Assembly: GCA_009801015.1 (NCBI GenBank)
Contig: VHZZ01000037.1
Location: forward strand, 196,103 to 224,737
Source of the DNA: Silene noctiflora
Lineage: Eukaryota > Streptophyta > Magnoliopsida > Caryophyllales > Caryophyllaceae
Length of the DNA: 28,635 nt
Direction: 5' to 3'
Shown here one piece after another: positions 21,750 through 28,635 of this stretch (position 1 is the first letter of the stretch; every line of letters starts with the position of its first letter). The notes beneath the pieces are model-generated. The model was not told the DNA's origin, did no database searches, and saw only the letters and a list, made by a program, of their open reading frames with translations. Position numbers and translations under genes: made by a program.

Positions 21750-22482
21750 CTAGTATAGATTCCGCGTATTCGCGGTATACATGGACATTACTTTTTTAAA
21801 GTATTACTTATACATTTTAGATTAATATCTCATTTATTTTCATATTTCTTCTCATTGAATTATATTTTGATTTGGAAAAAAAAAAGTTAATTTAAAAATT
21901 AATCAAGATAATTAAATAATTTCATGAAATATTTATTTTTATGAAAATATTTTAATTATCTCAAATCTAGTGATTTTAGTTTTATAAATTTTCTTAAATT
22001 CTTTTCATTAATTCTTTTTTCGTAACGAAAATAAGTAACAGTTTATGGTTATGTATAGTTATAGACTTATAGTTTTATTTATACCAATTTTATTTCATTT
22101 TAGTTAAAAGGTTAACTTTTAAAGTTTAATGGTGAAAATATTATAGGTTGATGAAAAAATTGTTATTTTTTAAATGAAATATTAGTTAGTTTATTAATTA
22201 AAGAAAATTTATTTTATTTCCATATTTAAATTGGGCCATTTTGGAGGGATTAATTTTTGAGGATCTTTATTTTCCTAGTAGATTGGAGATCACATTTGTG
22301 TTAAAAAAAATAGTTATTTATGGTATAGAATAATTAGGATGTAAATATTGTGAAATAAAATAGCTTACATACTGGGCATTCATATCTATAGCAAGTGGCT
22401 TTATTTTAGTACATGGAATACTTGGGCGGGAAAAGTGAGCGAAAATATTTAGAGAAGTATTATTCTTTTAGTATAAGATAGA
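21750..22482 (-). mobile_element. Non-autonomous Helitron-like element
   Basis: On the - strand the 3' end shows a 5-bp stem CCGCG/CGCGG (complement of 21762-21775), eight bases, CTAG (21753-21750), then T: the Helitron 3' signature. A matching 5' end TCTATCTTATACTAAAAG lies at about 22482-22465; TC followed by TATACTAAAAG is a frequent plant Helitron 5' terminus. Between them is about 730 bases of AT-rich, non-coding DNA with a GGCGGGAAAA motif (about 22424-22433) that I associate with such elements. No Rep/helicase sequence is present. The base before TC is G rather than the usual A, so the 5' edge is tentative. Confidence 0.6.
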
Positions 22483-22593
22483 CTTGTGTATTTGTCTAAA
22501 TATCCGTTTTATACTTTAATTTTTATACAACAAATATTGGTCTAAAATCGGTTATTTGAGAAAGATTCATGTAGTCGTGTGCTAATGTCGTAC

Positions 22594-22595
22594 AT

Positions 22596-22626
<31 letters not shown>

Positions 22627-22629
22627 TTT
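22594..22629. repeat. (ATTT)9 microsatellite
   Basis: Nine uninterrupted ATTT units. Confidence 0.95.
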
Positions 22630-23861
22630 GTTGTTGGTATACAATTATTTAGTCAAAATAATACAAAGTAGGAGTAATTTGTCAAAATTAAATGTGGAAT
22701 TTTATTTTACTTCACTTTCATAGTGGGAAGTACTCGTAAGTCGTAATGAGGATTAGAGTATTTACTTTACGGTTGGATTAAGACGGAATTTTGTAGTCAT
22801 TTTACGATTAGATGTGACCACTATTGAAAAACAAATTATTATAAACTATAACAGTAGCTGTATTATTATGGTTATATTTAATCATAAAATGGTCAAATAT
22901 GTCCGTCTGAAACTTCAGACGAAAAGTAACCGTCTTAAACAAGAATTTGCGTTTATTTTAAGCGGGATGTCATTATTTCATCTTCCACGCATGTTGTTAG
23001 AGTTCGACGGCGATAAGCACCCCGTAATCCTGTATTTCATAATTAATAATATTAGAGGTGGTGACCGGAATAATATGGTCGTCTTTGAAGCGGATTTAAA
23101 CGGGTTGAATTAGATCGGATATCGGTAGTGTCAGGTTATGTTCAACCATTGCGTTGCTGAGTCAAATAATATGTTAGGTTGAGTCATTAACAGGTACTCC
23201 TTTTGTGCTACTCATTTGTTTTATTTTTATAGTCTTTGTTACGAGTTTTTTTATTCGAGTAATTATAGGGTCGGTAAGTCGTCGGGTTGGTTTTAGTAGC
23301 AGTTATCAATCTAAAAGAATTACTTAACACACCGAATGCACCACGTTAGCATACACTAAGCTTAAAAAAGTCTCGTATTTGGAAGCATCTTATGCAAATG
23401 ACTAAAAACTCTCGTTAATTAAGATATACGATAATGTTAAGTACATATCTGATGTATCCGACACATCACTATTTCCATACTCGTTAAAAATTTTAGCTGG
23501 TGCTAAATTATTGGTCATTGTCATTTCTTTTAACAAGTATACTCGTTACAAATGAGAATTTGCGAGACTAAAATTCACATGTAGATCCGATTTGACGGGT
23601 ATTTCAACTTCAAATATTATTATCGACAAAACCCAATGATTAGGGCACAAACAAATTTACAGCACCCAGCTGTCTATCCATTTTTAAAATCTCATATCAT
23701 CATTGATCCTCAAATTAGACTAATCAAGTTTATTTATCCATAATGAAATCCACGTGTCATAACATAAGTGGAGGATCACGATCATAGTACTCATCCAATA
23801 CTACGTTTTAGACCTTTTAGTCCTTCAATCATTTGTTCAAGACCTAAAGGTGTCCATCATA
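22630..23861. other. AT-rich intergenic, nothing recognised
   Basis: No gene is supported. A short hairpin CGTCTGAA/TTCAGACG near 22903-22920 and CCGTCTTAAACAAG text just after it are scraps of the same repeat vocabulary seen at 3145 and 3972. The 99-codon open frame at 22814-23113 has no recognisable protein features. Confidence 0.5.
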
Positions 23862-23994
23862 AACCGGTTTAGTGACGGAGCAAAGATTTAAATTTGGAAA
23901 GGCGAAAATTTTTAAGAGTGTCGAATGAGTAATTATATACTTCGTAAAGGACAAAAATTTAACTAAAAATTACAAAAAAATTGTCCGTCTAGGG

Positions 23995-24327
23995 TGTAAC
24001 ACCCCGGCCCAAATTATGGGTCGGGAGCGGTCACTCACGGTAGCTCGTCAGGCTGTGTACATGGCCCACAGATCAACACGGGTCCTTTCCAACGCATTTT
24101 GTCATCACTCATGCACATCCCGGAACCTTCCCAGAAGGATCACCCATCCTAAGACTACTCTCAGTCAAGCACACCATGGAGTTCTTTTGCATGGATAACC
24201 AGAAAAGAAAGTGCACTTTGTTGATATGCGTACTACTTCCGATCCTTTTAAGCACTAGACAAATTTTAAGTCTATGAATGGTCTTCTTCAAGGGAGAACC
24301 CCACCCGAATAACGTATTCGATTTACA
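23995..24327 (-). mobile_element. Cassandra-type TRIM solo LTR
   Basis: A 333-base unit begins TGTAA and ends TTACA, with a perfect 5-bp duplication TAGGG at 23990-23994 and 24328-24332. It is much more GC-rich than its surroundings and has no coding capacity. Its middle is clearly 5S-rRNA-like on the - strand (see 24126-24196). LTRs with an embedded 5S Pol III promoter are the defining feature of Cassandra TRIM retrotransposons of plants. Only one LTR is present and the TSD flanks it, so this is a solo LTR left by recombination between the two original LTRs. Confidence 0.85.
24126..24196 (-). other. 5S-rRNA-derived segment of the LTR
   Basis: On the - strand the order GAACTCC...GTGCTTG...GAGAGTAGTC..AGGATGGGTGA.C.....TGGGAAG follows plant 5S rRNA. 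The intermediate element and C box (AGGATGGGTGA, TGGGAAG) are well kept. The A-box side has lost the GAAGTTAAGC stretch and the 5' and 3' thirds of 5S are absent or diverged. It is therefore not a functional 5S rRNA gene, but may keep a TFIIIA-type internal promoter. Confidence 0.85.
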
Positions 24328-24612
24328 TAGGGTGACGAGGTCCCCACTAGCCCCTCTAGCTCCACCACTGAACCAGTTTTTTCAAGACAAACTTTCCTAT
24401 TTTAAGTGTAAACAGATTAAATATAACGGAGTTTCATGTATAAACAGATGAAATACGAGTTTATTATTCCTTAAACATTCTGTTTTTTTTTTTTTTTCAT
24501 CTATTTATTTAACCTGTTTTATTATTTAAGACGGAACGAGAATTTGTGGTTTGTAAGCGAACCGTGACATGGGCATTGTTTCGTGTGATAATATGAAGAT
24601 GCCACGATCAAA

Positions 24613-25486
24613 TGATCCCTATAATTGGGATCAATCAACGTTGAGTGCAAGAATATCCTCCAAACCTAAAACATTTGAAGAATTTTCAAGTATCACTATC
24701 TATGAGACAAGTGTCTTTAATGTTGCATAAGAGATCCATTTTGAATAAATTCTTAGTTTAGAATCTTTTAGAAAACATGTTTTAACCTGTTTGAAAAGTA
24801 ACTTTTCTGTAAAACGATTTTACAATACCGTATTTTAAAATTATATAATATGCCCTTATTATGTAAGATGGTTATTGATGGAAGTTACTTCAGTTGTGGG
24901 GTGGTTTAGGTAAATAATCGCCTAGTTTATAATAATGAATTAATGCTTATGTAAAATGGTTTATATAAAAATTATTATTCAATAAAATTATAAAAATTGG
25001 AACACTCTTTTATAGGATCCCCCCATAATAATTGGATCATTCAAGGTTGAGTGCCTTTTTGCCATTTTGAATAAATTTCAAGGTTTAGAATCTATTAAAA
25101 AAAAAAGTTTTAAACCACTTAGAAGTAAGTTCTCTATAAAACGGTTTTACAATGTCACATTTAAAATCATATAATATGCGCTTATTATGTAAGATGTTGA
25201 TTGATGGAAGTTACTTTAGTTATGAGGAGGTTTAGGTAAATAATCGTTTAGTTTATAATAATGCATTAATGCTTATGTAAAACAGTTTATATAAAAATTA
25301 TTATTCAATGAAATTATTAAAATTGGAAAACTCTTTTATATGATCCCCATAATAATTGGATCATTCAAGGTTGAGTGTAAGAATATCCTCTAAACCTAAA
25401 ATATTTGAAGAATTTTAGAGTACCACTATTTATGGGACAAGTGTCTTGAATGTCACATAAGAGAACCATTTTGAATAAGTCATATG
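24613..25486. repeat. Tandem ~0.4-kb repeat, two and a half copies
   Basis: Unit 1 (about 24613-25015) and unit 2 (about 25016-25341) start with GATCCC...ATAATTGGGATC-like text and GTTGAGTGC. They share AAAACG.TTTTACAAT, ATATAATATGC.CTTATTATG, GATGGAAGTTACTT and AATTAATGCTTATGTAAAA (mostly AATGCTTATGTAAAAC) in the same order. Unit 2 lacks about 90 bases (AAGAATATCCTC...CATAAGAGA) that are present in unit 1 and again in the truncated unit 3 (about 25342-25486). No coding capacity. Tandem decay of a transposon or a small satellite are both possible. Confidence 0.85.
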
Positions 25487-26910
25487 ATTGAATTTTTTTT
25501 AATAAATGTTGGAGGTAATTATATTTATACAAATTCGATTTGTACAAAAACTCATGTAAAACGATTTTTTTAACATACTAGGAGTATATTTTTAGTTTAT
25601 CTTAAATTTTTGGATAATAATTTTGTATGAAAGGCTTTATGTGATATGATATTTGTAATAAAAATTAATTACTAATTCAGTTTAAGCCGCAACTCACAAG
25701 TTTCATGTCCTCAAACTATATTTATTTAGTATAGGTGCAAAATGTAAATCATTTCTTCATGAACAAACTTTCTTGAAAGTGATAAAACAAATTTAGATGA
25801 TTTAAATTTTTGTTTCGTTAAACTATGGGTAAATTAAAGATACGATCAAATGCGGGTTTGAGTTGGACAAAGGTGAATTCGCATTGATTTTTTAGCATAT
25901 GGGTGAACGAGTTTGAAATGATTAGCAGGTTGCCTCTTTCTAACTCTTTGAAATTGAAAATACATTGTTCATGCCCTTTTATTTGCGGGTCGAACAAGGT
26001 TGAGTTCAAAAATGGACTAAGATGTCCGTGATAAACTCTAATATAGAAGTTATATTCATGAAAATCGGACAAAGTCGTCATTTTGTGATATTAGTGAATT
26101 GTAATTCATGTAAGAATTCTCAACTTCTTATAAATTAATTAAGCAATTATCTTTCTTTATTTTATTTATAGAACTAGCTGTGTTTCAAATGTTTAACTTT
26201 ATATAATCATTTAATTCATCCACCATTCAACCCAATTTAATAATTTATGAGTCATCACATGAATTTATTTGGGAATTAAGCGTGCAATTTGTTAGAATTT
26301 TGAGAGATTTGTCCTACTATTTTAGAGAGTTAGATATACATACGATTGTGAGTTCGATTCGAACCACAAGATATGAAGATATTGCCAAGTTGTCATAATT
26401 ATTACTCATTATAAACGGGTCCATTCGAAACTCCCCTAAATCTGCCCCTAATCTTAAGCTTTAACTCATGAAAATGTAGCAACTTTAAAATTTACGAGGG
26501 GAGCTTTACTAGTTCTAGCGGTCATATTCCGGCGAAAAATAAATAAAAGTATTTTTTGAAAAATTCAAGTTCTCGAATTAAATAGAGTATATATGGCAAA
26601 ACTCATATGAAAGTACAAGTAACTATTTTTTATAGTTATTTGTTTAGTGAGATACAAAAATTTGAATGGATATAATGAAACTCAATTAATTTAAAATAAA
26701 TCTCCTTGTAATAAAAGTAGTGATTACTTGTAAAAAATAATCATTTGTTGCGAATAGAATATTCAAAAAAATGATAAGAATATGAGACTTTTTTTACCAT
26801 ATTTTTTAAATATGTGGAAATTATTAAGCTAAGCTCCATAAAATATGTGGAAATTATTAAGCTAAACATATGATTTTTTTCTGGTGAATAAAACGAGTTT
26901 GTCCAATTAA
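25487..26910. other. AT-rich intergenic, nothing recognised
   Basis: No supported gene. A 25-base direct repeat (TATGTGGAAATTATTAAGCT core) occurs at 26808-26832 and 26841-26865, 8 bases apart. Loose GGGTTTGAGTTGGACAA / GCGGGTCGAACAAGG text at about 25855-26000 resembles the ACCCGA-type repeats on the opposite strand. Confidence 0.5.
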
Positions 26911-27469
26911 TAAGATTAACAGATAATTCACGTGGTACCCCTGAACTTTGCCACTTTGCACATTGTACCCAATATTTTAAGTTTATGTACATAGTGCCTT
27001 TTACGTTTGATTTTCATGCATAACATAACCTGTTTGTCTCTATAAGATAATTCAATTGAGCATAACTCCTAGACCGGAATTTTTAATCGGTCAATTTTTG
27101 TTCTAAAATGATTATCTCGCCATACTTTATGATTTGAAGGAAAAAATGTCGACTGGCGTTTTGTCGGGTTTGTTTTTGAACGAAAATCTCAAATAAACCA
27201 TAAATTCGATCTTAAATTTCCAAATAACCATTTTCATTTTGTCAAATTATAGATCTCGAAAAGGTAATCAATTTGAAAAAAAAAATTAACAAAATCCGAT
27301 TTCTAGTCTATAATTTATGCTCAATTGAAAATTGTAAGAACGATAAAAGAGACACTTCATGCTTGAAAATCAAAACTCAAGAGTACTTTGTGCACAAACT
27401 TAAAAAGTTAGATACCACGTGCAAAATGACACAATTCAGGTGTACCACGTGAATTTTCCGTAAGATTAG
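26911..27469. mobile_element. Mutator-like long-TIR element with 9-bp TSD
   Basis: Inverted arms at about 26920-27082 and 27290-27460 pair imperfectly over about 160 bases. Shared phrases include AATTCACGTGGTAC, TTTGCAC, GTTTGATTTTCA versus GTTTTGATTTTCA, and CAATTGAGCATAA. The element is flanked by TAAGATTAA (26911-26919) and TAAGATTAG (27461-27469), a 9-bp duplication with one mismatch. Long TIRs plus a 9-bp TSD fit Mutator-like elements. No transposase is encoded; the centre is AT-rich. Confidence 0.7.
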
Positions 27470-27471
27470 TG

Positions 27472-27661
27472 CCTTGTTCTTTTCGGCTTAATTTCAGCTC
27501 TCATTCAGTCCACTTCTGTTCAGTTAAGTTAATTCAGTTCAGCTTATTTTAACGTTATTTATCTCAGCAAGTTTTGATTCAATTCAACTTCATTCAGTTC
27601 ATTTTAGCTCAATTCAATTCAATTTAGTTCAACTCAACTTCATCCAACCCAAAGAACAGGA
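27472..27661. repeat. (TTCAGTTCAA)-type repeat with short inverted ends
   Basis: The sequence opens CCTTGTTCTTT and closes AAAGAACAGGAC, a short inverted pair. The interior is built from TTCAGTTCAG / TTCAATTCAA variants. I recall this as a common dispersed plant repeat. It abuts the right TSD of the Mutator-like element. Confidence 0.6.
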
Positions 27662-27999
27662 CCCAATTACAAGTAAATATTACTCGGTTCATATAAATCG
27701 AAAATTTTGAGAATTTCCAATACTTATATCTACCAAACAACATAGAGTATTACTTACGTTTCATATATATACTCTATATAGTATATATTTTTTTTACTCC
27801 CTCTTATTCAGTCTAACGTTCCTCTTTCTCAAATATGTGAAGAGTATATTATAATAAAAAGGAACATTAACCTTAATAGGACGAAAGATATTAATTCTCA
27901 GTAAAAGTCAACGGTTTAATGCAATGCATGATGGCATAAATGACTAAATGTTTCTAGAAAGTAGAAATAACGCACTACTAATTTACTATGAAAAAAATA

Positions 28000-28558
28000 G
28001 GATATTCTACATAGTATTCCTCAATTTTTCGACTTTCTACATGGTACTCTTACACTTTTAAAAACATACATAGTACCCCTAATTGTTGTCATTATCACTA
28101 ATTGTACCCCTAAACTTCATTTTCCGTCAATTAAACTCAGTTTTAGGCGTTAAGTGATTACTTGGACGCGTAATCAGACTTGTCATTTATCATCCCATGA
28201 CATAAGGACTATATTAGGCTCAATATACATCTTTGAACGTGATAATTTGGCAGGGGATCAATAAATTTTCTGTCAAATTTTTTTTAGCCTATTTAGCCCA
28301 TATATATCAATAAATATTAGGATAGAGACGGATATTGAGCCTAATAGAGTCCTTATTTCATGGGATAATAAATGACAAGCTTGGTTACGCGTCTAAATCA
28401 TCACTTAACGCCTAAAACTGAGTTCAATTGATGGAAAATAAAGTTTAGGGGTACATTTAGTGATACTGACAACAATTAGGGGTACCATGTATGTTTTAAA
28501 AAGCGTAGGGGTACCCGATAAAAAGTCGAAAAATTGAGGGGTACCATGTAGAATATCC
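28000..28558. mobile_element. Foldback (Mutator-like) element, ~228-bp inverted arms
   Basis: Arms 28000-28227 and 28332-28558 are inverted copies matching at most positions by eye, starting GGATATTCTACAT and ending ATGTAGAATATCC, around a ~104-base loop. Flanks AAAAAAATA (27991-27999) and AAAAAAAAA (28559-28567) would be a 9-bp TSD with one mismatch, though such A-rich sequence is weak evidence. The terminal layout (TGGTACCCCT about 12 bases in, then GTACCC, TTTTAA, TACAT.GT.CC) parallels the 26920-27460 element, so they are probably related. No transposase is encoded. Confidence 0.8.
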
Positions 28559-28635
28559 AAAAAAAAAAGTGCCGAATAGCCTACTTCCACCGTCCCGCTC
28601 ATTTATTTACTTTTATTTTTAGCGTAATTTTTTTT

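Larger units (their letters stand above)
23862..24378. mobile_element. hAT-like non-autonomous element with 8-bp TSD
   Basis: Left terminus TAGTGACGGAGC at 23870 and right terminus GCTCCACCACTG ending at 24370 are imperfect inverted repeats, of the (C/T)AGTGRNGGAGC kind common on plant hAT elements. They are flanked by AACCGGTT (23862-23869) and AACCAGTT (24371-24378), an 8-bp duplication with one mismatch, the size typical of hAT. The 501-base element contains a 333-base solo LTR (23995-24327) plus its TSD, leaving only about 163 bases of its own, which are non-coding. Confidence 0.7.

Noticed and set aside
22814-23113. 99-codon + strand open frame
   Set aside because: No motif, AT-rich, and it contains repeat text (CCGTCTTAAACAAG).
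24126-24196. Functional 5S rRNA gene
   Set aside because: Only the central part of 5S is recognisable and part of its A box is missing; the context is an LTR.
24613-25486. CRISPR-like array
   Set aside because: Units are ~0.3-0.4 kb tandem copies without short repeats and unique spacers, and the genome is a plant.
28405-28602. 65-codon - strand open frame
   Set aside because: Lies across the right arm of the foldback element and its flank.

Overview
The window is plant nuclear DNA. It is AT-rich, its genes have GT-AG introns, and plant transposon debris lies between and inside them. Both large genes are typical of flowering plants. The many short hairpins built on GACCGTCTC / AAGACGGTCTTA text recall repeats common in Caryophyllales, but that order-level guess is from memory and weak.

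Layout. (1) 1-3.3 kb: gene-free and rich in insertions. It holds a poly(A)-tailed retrocopy with an 18-bp target-site duplication (TSD) at 556-1057, a C-rich island at about 1545-1835, a Helitron-like 3' end at 3081-3111, and a tRNA-derived SINE with a 13-bp TSD at 3177-3323. (2) 3.4-5.5 kb, + strand: a small gene for a 100-residue plant protein of unknown function, probably with a long 5'UTR intron. (3) 6.24-9.44 kb, + strand: a three-exon GT47 exostosin-like glycosyltransferase (478 aa). Its first intron has collected repeats and a second copy of the exon 1 splice-donor region. (4) 10.0-20.3 kb, - strand: a 12-coding-exon FAB1-type (PIKfyve) phosphatidylinositol-3-phosphate 5-kinase without a FYVE finger (1681 aa, all exon phases closing), plus a 5'UTR exon and intron. 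The two large genes converge, with 555 bp between their stop codons. (5) 20.5-28.6 kb: no gene seen. It holds two diverged copies of an (ACCCGA)-rich repeat, a non-autonomous Helitron on the - strand, a Cassandra-type solo LTR carrying a 5S-rRNA-like segment and inserted inside a hAT-like element, a tandem ~0.4-kb repeat, and two related long-inverted-repeat (Mutator-like) elements.

Functionally the window holds two housekeeping-type genes with separate roles: endomembrane PI(3,5)P2 synthesis and Golgi polysaccharide glycosylation. Nothing suggests they work together. The least routine material is the transposon structure: the 5S-bearing solo LTR nested in a hAT-like element (both with TSDs), the paired foldback elements, and the unidentified retrocopy. 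No similarity search was run. Family names rest on motif recognition, and exon boundaries on splice consensus plus reading-frame continuity.
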